DNA of 29,755 bases. Origin: a virus. How positions within the stretch are numbered: position 1 is the first letter of the stretch; every line of letters starts with the position of its first letter. The position numbers and the translations under genes are program-made. The notes under the pieces are model-generated. The model saw only the letters and a list, made by a program, of their open reading frames with translations. It was not told where the DNA came from and made no database searches. Shown here piece by piece: positions 17,073 to 22,961 of this stretch. The stretch spans positions 1 through 29,755 of IMG/VR virus record IMGVR_UViG_3300022934_000106, one strand, 5' to 3'.

Positions 17073-17548
17073 TGGAGCCAGTAACTATCACAGCGGCGGT
17101 TGCAGGGGCTACAGCGGCGTTTAACACCATAAAGAATATGATTGCTGCTGGGCGTGATATTGAATCCTGTATAGGCGATGTATCGCGCTGGATGAAGATG
17201 GCTAGTGACATTGACCAAGCCGAAAAGCAGTCAAAGAACCCACCATTGTTCAAGAAGCTGTTTGCGGCTGGTTCTGTAGAGGAAGAGGCGTTGGCGGCGT
17301 ATTCCGCTAAAAAAAAGTTAGAAGCACAGCGTCAGGAACTGAAGACGTTCTTGAACATGAGTTATGGGCCACAAGCGTGGGCTGATTTGATACAGCTAGA
17401 AGGACGTATTCGTAAGCAACGCAAGGAAGCTATTTACAAGCAACAAGAAATGCGCCGTAAAGTTATAGAGATAATTGTCGCTGGCATCCTAATATTGACA
17501 ATAACCACGTTATTAGTCAGCCTAGTATGGTTAGGAATAACTTACTAG
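17072..17548 (+). CDS. Unknown protein with C-terminal membrane anchor
   Basis: A 158-residue protein. The N-terminal 30 residues are hydrophobic Ala/Thr-rich (TITAAVAGATAAFNTIKNMI). The middle is a charged helix with KKLEAQRQELKTFLNMS and basic QLEGRIRKQRKEAI. The last 25 residues are a clear membrane helix (VIEIIVAGILILTITTLLVSL). A tail-anchored, coiled-coil layout is visible. It might belong to lysis or to superinfection-type membrane functions, but I do not know the family. One-base overlap with the preceding gene. Confidence 0.68.
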   Translation: MEPVTITAAVAGATAAFNTIKNMIAAGRDIESCIGDVSRWMKMASDIDQAEKQSKNPPLFKKLFAAGSVEEEALAAYSAKKKLEAQRQELKTFLNMSYGPQAWADLIQLEGRIRKQRKEAIYKQQEMRRKVIEIIVAGILILTITTLLVSLVWLGITY

Positions 17549-17557
17549 GAGACTGTC

Positions 17558-17725
17558 ATGTGGAAGCCAAAGATTCGGCATGAAATAGAACAGCGCACTC
17601 CGCAAGGTGAGTGCATAGTAAAGGTATTTGACGAAAACGAATTGGTGGAAGTGTTACAGTTTAACGCTTGCAACGCCGCGTTGAGTTGGGTAGAACGGAA
17701 AGAGGAGAGTTATAGCTATTCATAG
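17558..17725 (+). CDS. 55-residue protein at the end of the late operon
   Basis: A short gene with a good SD (AGGAG at 17547-17551, six bases before ATG). The product starts MWKPKIRHEIEQRTPQGECI, continues with VKVFDENELVEVLQF and ends in an acidic-aromatic EESYSYS tail. It has a small mixed alpha/beta look and no membrane segment. It fills the gap between the tail-anchored protein and the operon terminator, 26 bases before the terminator stem. Supported by SD, uninterrupted frame and gene-dense context. Function unknown. Confidence 0.6.
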   Translation: MWKPKIRHEIEQRTPQGECIVKVFDENELVEVLQFNACNAALSWVERKEESYSYS

Positions 17726-17750
17726 CTTTCCTTATTCCTCCCTAACTCCG

Positions 17751-17785
17751 CCCCAGAGGTTCCCCCTTGGCCTCTGGGGTTTTTC
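17751..17785 (+). terminator. Intrinsic terminator of the late operon
   Basis: A perfect 9-bp stem CCCCAGAGG (17751-17759) / CCTCTGGGG (17771-17779) encloses an 11-base loop and is followed at once by TTTTTC (17780-17785). It lies between convergent operons, one base before the stop codon of the - strand holin gene. The T tract is only on the + side, so it chiefly stops late + strand transcription from entering the lysis genes antisense. Confidence 0.9.
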
Positions 17786-17786
17786 T

Positions 17787-18182
17787 TTACTTAGACACAC
17801 CCTTGAACTTTTCAAAGCTACGCATACCGCCTAGACCCAGCATACCCAGTAACACGGTCATCAGGCTCTCCATATCGAAAGCTGGCATCGGTGGTATCTC
17901 GTAGCCCATATAAGCCACAACAAAGTCAGTCGCCGGAAACAGCACAAAATGCGCCATCAACGCAATACCGCATGTCCAGCCGATGAACGGACGCCAACCA
18001 GCCACGAAAATTGACCTGTGAGCGGCCTCTGCCTTGTTCACCTCTAGCTGACCCTTGGCAAGTTCTTGAGCGTGTTTGTCGGCCATTGTAGCCAGTTCGT
18101 GAGCCAGTTTATTCTTCTGGTCTTTGTCTTCGATAAACTTGTCTAGCAACCCTGTAACCGGGCCTATTAGTGCCTGTATCAT
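17787..18182 (-). CDS. GTA-type 3TM holin-like protein
   Basis: A 131-residue membrane protein. The amphipathic start (MIQALIGPVTGLLDKFIEDK), a charged Lys/Glu/Ala helix, a SIFVAGWRPFIGWTCGIALM motif with the conserved WRPFIGW core, and two or three membrane helices ending in VLLGMLGLGGMRSFEKFKG match the holin_3TM family first described in gene transfer agents. It would form inner-membrane pores that release the lysozyme. The ATG at 18182 overlaps the upstream holin-like stop (ATGA). An in-frame ATG 21 bases further upstream is less likely. It is the last gene of the - strand recombination/lysis operon. Confidence 0.84.
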   Translation of the reverse strand: MIQALIGPVTGLLDKFIEDKDQKNKLAHELATMADKHAQELAKGQLEVNKAEAAHRSIFVAGWRPFIGWTCGIALMAHFVLFPATDFVVAYMGYEIPPMPAFDMESLMTVLLGMLGLGGMRSFEKFKGVSK

Positions 18183-18388
18183 TTTGCTTCGTGTCCCATC
18201 CATACAGCAAAAGCACCAGTAGCCGCTCCGACTATGGTGCTTACAAAAGCTGTTTGTTGTGTTGTTGCATCAGCGCCCAGTGACATGAACCAGTCACAGA
18301 CGTTCCAAGCCATTACTGTAAAGGCTATCATCATTAACCGGGGCAGTATCTTCCAGCGAAGAAACCGCTCCATTGTTACTTCACCCAT
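18179..18388 (-). CDS. Small two-TM holin-type protein
   Basis: A 69-residue protein with a basic start (MERFLRWKILPRLMM) and two hydrophobic helices (MIAFTVMAWNVCDWFMSLG and FVSTIVGAATGAFAVWMG). It lies between the lysozyme and the 3TM holin-like gene and overlaps both (8 and 4 bases). Size, topology and position fit a class II-type holin or an antiholin partner. Two starts are possible, the first Met or the Met five residues later (MERF), which has a better-placed GGTGA. Such dual starts are known to set lysis timing in some holins; whether that applies here is unknown. Confidence 0.75.
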   Translation of the reverse strand: MGEVTMERFLRWKILPRLMMIAFTVMAWNVCDWFMSLGADATTQQTAFVSTIVGAATGAFAVWMGHEAK

Positions 18389-18830
18389 TAGCCAGTTCTC
18401 TCATACGTTTCACTAACCGCTCTGCGCGATTCGGAACCTGAGTGTACCACTTGCTGTCTATCATTTCATCTGCCGCTTTTTCGTAGTCTTTTTCGTTTAC
18501 AGCTTGTCGCATGTTACGAAAACGCTCCAGACGCGGATAGCCAAGGTTAAACATCATATTTGCAATGATATGCTGCAACTCATCTTCAAAATCATCCCAG
18601 TCAGGATATAGACGGCGGCAGTCTTCTATTGTAACGAGGATGTCCAGATTGAACGCCTGATGCACACGTTCTTGTGTGATCTTAGTGCCTACAGGCTTGC
18701 CGTACTCAGGATCTTCGACCTTGATGAGATGACCGATACCCATCGTGGGCAGATCTAAATGATCCAAATATATCTCGTATTTACAGCCTTCATCAGCCGT
18801 AATTTCGTCCCTGAGTACGTCTAGTTTCAT
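18381..18830 (-). CDS. Phage lysozyme, GH24 (T4-lysozyme type endolysin)
   Basis: A 149-residue endolysin that would hydrolyse the glycan strand of peptidoglycan. The catalytic triad of T4 lysozyme is visible with correct spacing: Glu14 (in ITADEGCKY), Asp23 (YLDHL) and Thr29 (LPTMGIGH), followed by the conserved GIGH. The mid-protein helical motif (LQHIIANMMFNLGYPRLERF) and the C-terminal ADEMIDSKWYTQVPNRAERL match the family. There is no signal peptide or SAR segment, so export depends on the neighbouring holins. The start overlaps the preceding stop (ATGA). This is the standard family length. Confidence 0.95.
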   Translation of the reverse strand: MKLDVLRDEITADEGCKYEIYLDHLDLPTMGIGHLIKVEDPEYGKPVGTKITQERVHQAFNLDILVTIEDCRRLYPDWDDFEDELQHIIANMMFNLGYPRLERFRNMRQAVNEKDYEKAADEMIDSKWYTQVPNRAERLVKRMRELANG

Positions 18831-19048
18831 GCTACTGCTTCAGCCTCATCATGTTCGCCCTGCATCAGCTTAGAAGCCGTTACGCCTAGCTGGTACAGCG
18901 CCTCAGTAAGTGTGTTGTCGCTGGCCTTGCCACGACCAGTCATGAATACCTCAACTGCCTCGCCTGTCTGGGGGTGGAAACTAACCGTCACCGCTAGTCC
19001 GGCTCCGATGTCTGTGGTCACGCAAGGTCTTCTGTTGGGTAGGTTCAT
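18827..19048 (-). CDS. TSCPD-like small protein
   Basis: A 73-residue protein with the layout of a TSCPD domain: NRRPCVTTDIGAGLAVTVSF, GEAVEVFMTGRGKASDNTL, then a helix LTEALYQLGVTASKLMQGE. TSCPD domains usually sit at the C-terminus of B12-dependent ribonucleotide reductases or NrdJb-like proteins; here it stands alone with no reductase in the window. SD GAGGAA lies nine bases upstream. It overlaps the preceding nuclease gene by 68 bases in another frame and couples to lysozyme by ATGA. The family call is moderate. Confidence 0.7.
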   Translation of the reverse strand: MNLPNRRPCVTTDIGAGLAVTVSFHPQTGEAVEVFMTGRGKASDNTLTEALYQLGVTASKLMQGEHDEAEAVA

Positions 19049-19478
19049 AATAAAGTTCCTCTATTGATTTTAGCCAAGAATCTGCCTCTAACTCAGGGTT
19101 CTCAAAGAACCCGGGCATCTTGTTCATTTTCTTTTGTCTGATGGCTGTTACTGGCAAAAAGTAACAGGCCCGTTGTTCGCTTGAAACGAGTGCTATTATG
19201 TCAAAATCATACCGTGTTGGTAAGCGTTTATTTCCGCCAAGACCTAGCTGAAACTCTAACTTGTCACTATTACCGCGACTTAGCTGTGAAGATTTAACTT
19301 GCACAAGAAGTCTCTGCCCTGTGTCCTTGTTCCAAGCCACAAGGTCAACTGAATCCTGACTAGCCATAGCCACGCCCCAGCCCTGTTGCAAGATTGCGGC
19401 GGCGGCGATGTGTTCTCCAATTAGTCCGGCTACAGTATGACCAATAGACTTGACAGCAACGTGCCTAGTCCTCGACAT
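18981..19478 (-). CDS. PD-(D/E)XK superfamily endonuclease-like protein
   Basis: A 165-residue protein. The nuclease core is visible: helix with Glu22 (GLIGEHIAAAAILQQGW), Asp45 (QDSVDLVAWN) and the Q-V-K motif at 60-62 (LLVQVKSSQ). This order E...D...(E/Q)xK is typical of PD-(D/E)XK folds such as the PDDEXK_5-type proteins. A C-terminal basic tail (KTLRDHRHRSRT) lies over the start of the next gene. The role may be recombination, DNA repair or attack on foreign DNA. It overlaps DUF3310 upstream by 14 bases. Catalytic activity is inferred only. Confidence 0.75.
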   Translation of the reverse strand: MSRTRHVAVKSIGHTVAGLIGEHIAAAAILQQGWGVAMASQDSVDLVAWNKDTGQRLLVQVKSSQLSRGNSDKLEFQLGLGGNKRLPTRYDFDIIALVSSEQRACYFLPVTAIRQKKMNKMPGFFENPELEADSWLKSIEELYYEPTQQKTLRDHRHRSRTSGDG

Positions 19479-19695
19479 CCCTTGTCATCTCCCCGATTAG
19501 CCTGTCTAAGTACCAAGATGATTTCTGTAGGTCTTGCACAGGGTTTTCCTTATGCTCAAACCGCCAGATGTATTTGATGATGCTACCTTGGAGATAGTAT
19601 TTGTAACCATCTCCAAGTGCAGCTTTTATAGCATCAATGCACTCAATGTCACCCTGCTTATAGTGAGGTGGATGATTGACGTAATCGTCAGCCAT
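19465..19695 (-). CDS. DUF3310 protein
   Basis: A 76-residue protein matching the DUF3310 family, very common in phages of many hosts. Markers are VNHPPHYKQGDIECIDAIKA, LQGSIIKYIWRFEHKEN and QDLQKSSWYLDRLIGEM. It is sometimes annotated as a nucleotide kinase-like protein, but the biochemical role is unproven. All family landmarks are present and the length is typical. It starts eight bases inside the DnaA-domain gene (overlapping frames) and lacks a strong SD, so it likely depends on coupling. Confidence 0.88.
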   Translation of the reverse strand: MADDYVNHPPHYKQGDIECIDAIKAALGDGYKYYLQGSIIKYIWRFEHKENPVQDLQKSSWYLDRLIGEMTRDVED

Positions 19696-20074
19696 CTAAG
19701 CCAGCCGCTCTCTTAATAGCGGCAATGTCACGATTCACCTTGGTAGCACCACGACCACGCTTCGCCATCTTGTTAGCCACATAATAGACCGTTGTGTGGT
19801 CTTTGTTCATTGCACGGCCAATCTGCGGAAAGCTGAGTGTCGTGTATTCACGAGCCAGATACATAGCGATATGCCGCGCATGTACAAACTCTCTTGATCT
19901 TCGGCCTGATAGCAGTTCGTTTCTGGTTAGACCAGTCACTGTGCATGTAGCGCGTATAATGCGCTCCATAGGCGGTAAGCAATGATGCTTTGGTGCCTCA
20001 ATCTCAGAGGCTGTCAAAGTCCGCGCCGTAGTCGTGCCGAACCACTTGCTCAATATTTTTCCGAAAACATTCAT
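19688..20074 (-). CDS. Stand-alone DnaA domain IV DNA-binding protein
   Basis: A 128-residue protein whose residues about 35-105 are a DnaA C-terminal domain: GLTRNELLSGRRSREFVHAR followed by HIAMYLAREYTTLSFPQIGR and the signature MNKDHTTVYYVANK (78-102). The AAA+ ATPase part of DnaA is absent, so it could bind DnaA-box-like sites but cannot act as a full initiator. It might recruit or compete with host DnaA at the phage origin. The ATG at 20074 has AAGGAG ten bases before it; an upstream ATG at 20101 would extend it by nine residues. It overlaps the zinc-finger gene by 71 bases. Confidence 0.85.
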   Translation of the reverse strand: MNVFGKILSKWFGTTTARTLTASEIEAPKHHCLPPMERIIRATCTVTGLTRNELLSGRRSREFVHARHIAMYLAREYTTLSFPQIGRAMNKDHTTVYYVANKMAKRGRGATKVNRDIAAIKRAAGLDG

Positions 20075-20228
20075 GTCCACAAAACTCCTTTTTTGCCCCA
20101 TTCACAAGTCCGGGGTCTATGTTCCAATCAAATCCCTTGCCACAAAAGCTGCATGTACCCGGCCTGACCGTGCGTTTTACTTTCACCGTTCTGGTGCGCT
20201 TCTTACCCGGCCACATTCCCCGAACCAT
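20004..20228 (-). CDS. Small zinc-finger protein
   Basis: A 74-residue protein. The N-terminus is strongly basic (GKKRTRTVKVKRTVRP) and is followed by C26-x2-C29 (GTCSFCGKGF) and a second pair C50-x3-C54 (EFCGHECFRKN), a likely zinc-binding module of the FCS/treble-clef kind. It ends in a helical stretch (IEQVVRHDYGADFDSL). A DNA- or RNA-binding adaptor role is plausible. Both ends overlap neighbouring genes (26 bases upstream, 71 bases with the DnaA-domain gene), so coding constraint on the overlap should be strong. Confidence 0.7.
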   Translation of the reverse strand: MVRGMWPGKKRTRTVKVKRTVRPGTCSFCGKGFDWNIDPGLVNGAKKEFCGHECFRKNIEQVVRHDYGADFDSL

Positions 20229-20391
20229 TCATGTTGCTTTTGTCACGCATTTTTTGTGTCAGCATCAACAGTATCTCCGTTGACAGCTTCATCATTTCAT
20301 CCTTGTCCATTGTCACCCGATAGACCTCATCATCCGTTTGGACAATGAGGCCATCAGTTACAACAGTGATCTTAAAAGGGGATGTCGTCAT
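20203..20391 (-). CDS. Small protein downstream of SSB, unknown
   Basis: A 62-residue protein starting at the ATG inside the end of ssb (20-base overlap). Residues 5-30 are beta-like (FKITVVTDGLIVQTDDEVYR) and the rest is a Met/Lys-rich helix (DKDEMMKLSTEILLMLTQKM). It is in the middle of the recombination operon. No family is recognised. An in-frame ATG nine codons upstream would overlap ssb further and is less likely. Confidence 0.6.
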   Translation of the reverse strand: MTTSPFKITVVTDGLIVQTDDEVYRVTMDKDEMMKLSTEILLMLTQKMRDKSNMNGSGNVAG

Positions 20392-20728
20392 TGATGGGTT
20401 CATTAGACTTGCCACCATCAGATTCCCTTGGGTTAGAAAAATCTATCTCTTGAACGCGCACATCAAGAGCGGTTTTATCTTCACCGTCTTTGTTTGTGTA
20501 TGAACGCTGAGACAGATTGCCGATTACTGTAGCTGAAGTTCCTTTCTTCAGATACTCAGCAATCTTTTCACCTCTGACGCCCCATACAGAGCAGTCAACC
20601 CATATGGTGCTTTTATTGTTACCGTAGCCAGTATCTGATGCCAAAGAAAAAGATGTAACCGTTGTCTCGTTTACAGTCTTTGTCTCCGCATCTCTTCCTA
20701 GCCTACCAACGAATGTGCAGACATTCAT
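20372..20728 (-). CDS. ssb: Single-stranded DNA-binding protein
   Basis: A 118-residue SSB. The OB-fold pattern is clear: MNVCTFVGRLGRDAETKTV, TSFSLASDTGYGNNKSTIWV, WGVRGEKIAEYLKKGTSATV and GNLSQRSYTNKDGEDKTALD, ending with the acidic interaction tail DDIPF that docks partner proteins. It coats single strands during phage replication and recombination. It is coupled by ATGA to the annealing protein gene upstream, with an AGGAG SD. Slightly shorter than bacterial SSBs, normal for phage. Confidence 0.93.
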   Translation of the reverse strand: MNVCTFVGRLGRDAETKTVNETTVTSFSLASDTGYGNNKSTIWVDCSVWGVRGEKIAEYLKKGTSATVIGNLSQRSYTNKDGEDKTALDVRVQEIDFSNPRESDGGKSNEPINDDIPF

Positions 20729-21417
20729 CCTGCCAACTCCTTTTTACGATTAGTGAATAGATGATTGTAGTCTTTCGCCTTCGGGCCTAGTCGCGTGTAA
20801 ATTTTCTTCAGCGAATCTAAGTCCGGGGCTATCGCAATCTCCTGATCAACAGTTAATGGAGACGCAATCTTGTTGGGCATTTGTACCCCACCGCCGCTAG
20901 AGGTATTCTCATCACAAGTTTCGGAAGTGTTTGACGATGGGGTACGCCCCGTTGCTGGCTTGCGTGAGAGGCTGCTCCCACCACCAGCGTCAGACGTTGC
21001 TGGCAAATCCTCGCCAGCGTAAATGTAGCAACCAAGACCCAGCAATGCGATTGCCTTGACCATACAGCGTTGCAAGGCGGTGTTCACCTCAAAGCTGTTA
21101 GGGTTCTTGATTGGACGATTAGCGTGGTTCAGTACAGGCATAATCTCTGTAGCTGATTCCAGAGCCGACACACTACTAGCATCACCCTCTGGCATAATCT
21201 TGACCGTGACAGTCACATAAGCAAAGCCATCGGCATCCAGCATGTATGGCATTTGGTTGCCATTGATCTGGAACAGATGCTTAGTCACCTGTGCAGTAGG
21301 ATAGTTCTGCTTGAGAATAGTCCAAGCCCACGCCCACGACAGGTAGGTAAAGCCATTCTTTTTTTCAACATGCTTTGAGCAATCAATCTTGCTCAGTGTT
21401 TCCCATACATTACTCAT
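20725..21417 (-). CDS. DUF1071/Sak-type single-strand annealing protein
   Basis: A 230-residue recombinase of the Rad52-like annealing group. The N-terminal core has FTYLSWAWAWTILKQNYPTA followed by QVTKHLFQ, VTVTVKIMPEG, then EVNTALQRCMVKAIALLGLG and YIYAGEDLP, all hallmarks of DUF1071. After residue 140 comes a Ser/Gly/Thr linker with GGGSSLSRKPATG, then a short helical C-terminal domain (LDSLKKIYTRLGPKAKDY). With the neighbouring exonuclease and SSB it forms a Red-like pair for end-resection and annealing. The ATG at 21417 has GGAG six bases before it; ATGA coupling links it to the gene upstream. Confidence 0.88.
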   Translation of the reverse strand: MSNVWETLSKIDCSKHVEKKNGFTYLSWAWAWTILKQNYPTAQVTKHLFQINGNQMPYMLDADGFAYVTVTVKIMPEGDASSVSALESATEIMPVLNHANRPIKNPNSFEVNTALQRCMVKAIALLGLGCYIYAGEDLPATSDAGGGSSLSRKPATGRTPSSNTSETCDENTSSGGGVQMPNKIASPLTVDQEIAIAPDLDSLKKIYTRLGPKAKDYNHLFTNRKKELAG

Positions 21418-21599
21418 TTGACACTCCAATCTACGCCACGGCGTGTAGTAAAGCAGAAATAGTTATCAGGATTTTGCTTGAACGTAGCCATAGTCATTGC
21501 AACGTGACAGTCAGAGATAGTGTCAAACGTACCAATGACATCCACATTTGCAGTCTCAAAGCCAGTCAGAGTGACCATTATCAATAGATATTTAGACAT
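21414..21599 (-). CDS. Small protein between exonuclease and annealing protein
   Basis: A 61-residue protein. It begins MSKYLLIMVTLTGFETANV and has a compact beta/alpha look (IGTFDTISDCHVAMTMATFK, then YFCFTTRRGVDWSVK). The start lies eight bases before the exonuclease stop with AAAGGAG upstream, and the end is coupled to the annealing gene by ATGA. Coupling on both sides makes translation very likely. Its place suggests a partner of the recombination pair, but no family is recognised. Confidence 0.65.
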   Translation of the reverse strand: MSKYLLIMVTLTGFETANVDVIGTFDTISDCHVAMTMATFKQNPDNYFCFTTRRGVDWSVK

Positions 21600-22422
21600 T
21601 GCTCCACAACTCCTTTGCATCATTTACAAACTGATGCCCCCAATAGAATGGATGATTGAAATCTGGCTCCATCAAACCAGCCAGCACCTTTGGATCGGTG
21701 CTTACTGCCAACAGGTTTTGCCGCGTAATAGCCTTACGCCGGATTTCCTCTATGGCAAAATTAAGAACGTCATCTGACATTTTGTCGCAGTTATCTGGAT
21801 TGTAGATAACGCCATCATCAGAAGACACATATGCAATGTTAGGTGTGGCACCTGTAGCCTTCCAGTACACGGCGGCTTGCAACACATGCTCCCACGCTGG
21901 TTCCTTTGGCAGTGACGCCTTAGTCCAGCCTCTGGTGCCGTCTTTCTTAACCGCACCCTGCCGGGGTGCCTTAGTCTTGATTTCGGCAAGCTGACCGTCC
22001 TTGAACAAATCGACATACCCCATAACAGGCACCAGCACACCGTCCAATGTCAGTTCGATTTTGCGCTCTTCTTGAGCGCCAGCGAACACGGGAGATAGTA
22101 GGTCGATGCCGACAGTGGCGGCGGCTGGTATCAGTTCACGAAACTTGTCACGCTTATCTTGTGAGAAGTTTGCAGGGTGAAAGTCATAACCTGTCATAGC
22201 CTCTTCAACAGCCTCATCAATGTCCTGACCGTGGCATGTAACAGCCTGTATGACTGTATGCACGGCAGTACCGAAAGCTGCGTTCTCGCCAACGACTATC
22301 TCGCGGCGTTTCTCTTTTGACAGGTAAACATATTCAAACATCCAGTTCGCCAATGGGCGATTTAACTGGCTTGGTGAGAAATGGTAGACACCTACCGATT
22401 TCATTTTTTCTAATAAGTCCAT
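21592..22422 (-). CDS. RecB-like PD-(D/E)XK exonuclease
   Basis: A 276-residue nuclease of the Cas4/RecB type. Visible motifs in order are GTAVH (51-55), MGYVDLF (134-140, catalytic Asp138), EIKTK (147-151, catalytic E and K) and Q182-x3-Y186 (LQAAVYW), the RecB-family signature. It probably resects DNA ends so the annealing protein two genes downstream can act. It is the first gene of the - strand operon. The ATG at 22422 with AAGGAG six bases upstream is preferred over TTG at 22428. No Fe-S cluster cysteine set is evident. Confidence 0.9.
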   Translation of the reverse strand: MDLLEKMKSVGVYHFSPSQLNRPLANWMFEYVYLSKEKRREIVVGENAAFGTAVHTVIQAVTCHGQDIDEAVEEAMTGYDFHPANFSQDKRDKFRELIPAAATVGIDLLSPVFAGAQEERKIELTLDGVLVPVMGYVDLFKDGQLAEIKTKAPRQGAVKKDGTRGWTKASLPKEPAWEHVLQAAVYWKATGATPNIAYVSSDDGVIYNPDNCDKMSDDVLNFAIEEIRRKAITRQNLLAVSTDPKVLAGLMEPDFNHPFYWGHQFVNDAKELWSNV

Positions 22423-22457
22423 TCCCAACTCCTTGGCCGTATTGGCTTGATAACCCT

Positions 22458-22486
22458 TGTTACAAAATTTTTATTTGACCTGTCAA
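22458..22486 (-). promoter_or_regulatory. Promoter of the recombination/lysis operon
   Basis: On the - strand, TTGACA (complement of 22481-22486) is followed by a 17-base spacer and TAACAA (complement of 22458-22463). This perfect -35 box with fair -10 sits about 35 bases upstream of the exonuclease start. The -35 box is half of a palindrome shared with the opposing promoter. Confidence 0.65.
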
Positions 22487-22501
22487 CAATAATTTTATAC
22501 A
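22474..22501 (+). promoter_or_regulatory. Promoter of the HTH/methyltransferase/replication operon
   Basis: TTTGAC (22474-22479), a 16-base spacer and TATACA (22496-22501), about 40 bases before the GTG start of the HTH gene. It runs face to face with the - strand promoter, and the two overlap at their -35 boxes. An extra TTGACA at 22504-22509 lacks a good -10. Confidence 0.6.
22475..22486. promoter_or_regulatory. Operator-like palindrome over both -35 boxes
   Basis: TTGAC-CT-GTCAA is a perfect inverted repeat with a two-base centre. A protein bound here would block both divergent promoters. The HTH protein encoded 55 bases away is the natural candidate; this is an inference. Confidence 0.5.
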
Positions 22502-22502
22502 G

Positions 22503-22519
22503 ATTGACATATTGTTAAT
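22503..22519. promoter_or_regulatory. Second, imperfect operator-like palindrome
   Basis: ATTGACA-TAT-TGTTAAT, where six of seven bases per arm pair. It lies just downstream of the + promoter -10 box, sharing the TTGAC half-site with the first palindrome, so the two may be cooperative sites for one regulator. Confidence 0.42.
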
Positions 22520-22540
22520 TTGTACTTGCAGGAGAACTAA

Positions 22541-22738
22541 GTGAAACTGGCAGAATATATGATGAAACGGGGAATGACACAAAGTGAACTAGCACGTCAC
22601 TTGAATGTAACCCGTGCAACTATAAACAACTGGATATATCGCCGGACGCCACCGTCAGGTAGGCAGATGATGGCTGTATATAAATGGTCAGGCGGCAAGG
22701 TCGGTCTGAAAGATTGGTGCGGAGAGTTTGATGTTTAA
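22541..22738 (+). CDS. Cro/CI-like helix-turn-helix regulator
   Basis: A 65-residue DNA-binding protein with a single HTH: MTQSELARHLNVTRATINNW, where the recognition helix is VTRATINNWI. It ends with a short C-terminal part (GRQMMAVYKWSGGKVGLKDW). Length and composition are Cro-like with no dimerisation or cleavage domain. The start is GTG with AGGAG six bases upstream. It is the first gene after the divergent control region and likely represses one or both promoters there. There is no second repressor in the window, so a lysogeny switch is not indicated. Confidence 0.82.
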   Translation: MKLAEYMMKRGMTQSELARHLNVTRATINNWIYRRTPPSGRQMMAVYKWSGGKVGLKDWCGEFDV

Positions 22739-22961
22739 GAAGCCACCATTCATTCACAAGAATCAGTACATGAAGACTATTGACCACGCGACTGAGTTTG
22801 AAAAGTTGCGGTTGCTGAATATGGGTTGCCCGGACTTTGAAGATGACCCGGCGGCATCAGGTGATGCTGACAAGCACGGCAAGTATCAAAGGCGTTCACT
22901 AGCTGATGGTCAGCTATTGGGCGGCGTTGATATGGGTAACTACCGGGGGAATGGTGAGTGA
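22731..22961 (+). CDS. Small hydrophilic protein, unknown
   Basis: A 76-residue protein starting at ATG 22731 with GGAG nearby, overlapping the HTH gene end by eight bases. The sequence is polar, with FKKPPFIHKNQYMKTIDHAT, then CPDFEDDPAASGDADKHGKY and GGVDMGNYRGNGE. One cysteine and no membrane segment. No family is recognised. It is coupled to the methyltransferase through a GTGA overlap. It probably belongs to the DNA-metabolism operon. Confidence 0.6.
   Translation: MFKKPPFIHKNQYMKTIDHATEFEKLRLLNMGCPDFEDDPAASGDADKHGKYQRRSLADGQLLGGVDMGNYRGNGE

Noticed and set aside
22429-22540. CI/Cro-type lysogeny switch
   Set aside because: There is one small HTH gene only, with no integrase, second repressor or attachment site in the window, so divergent early control is the simpler reading.
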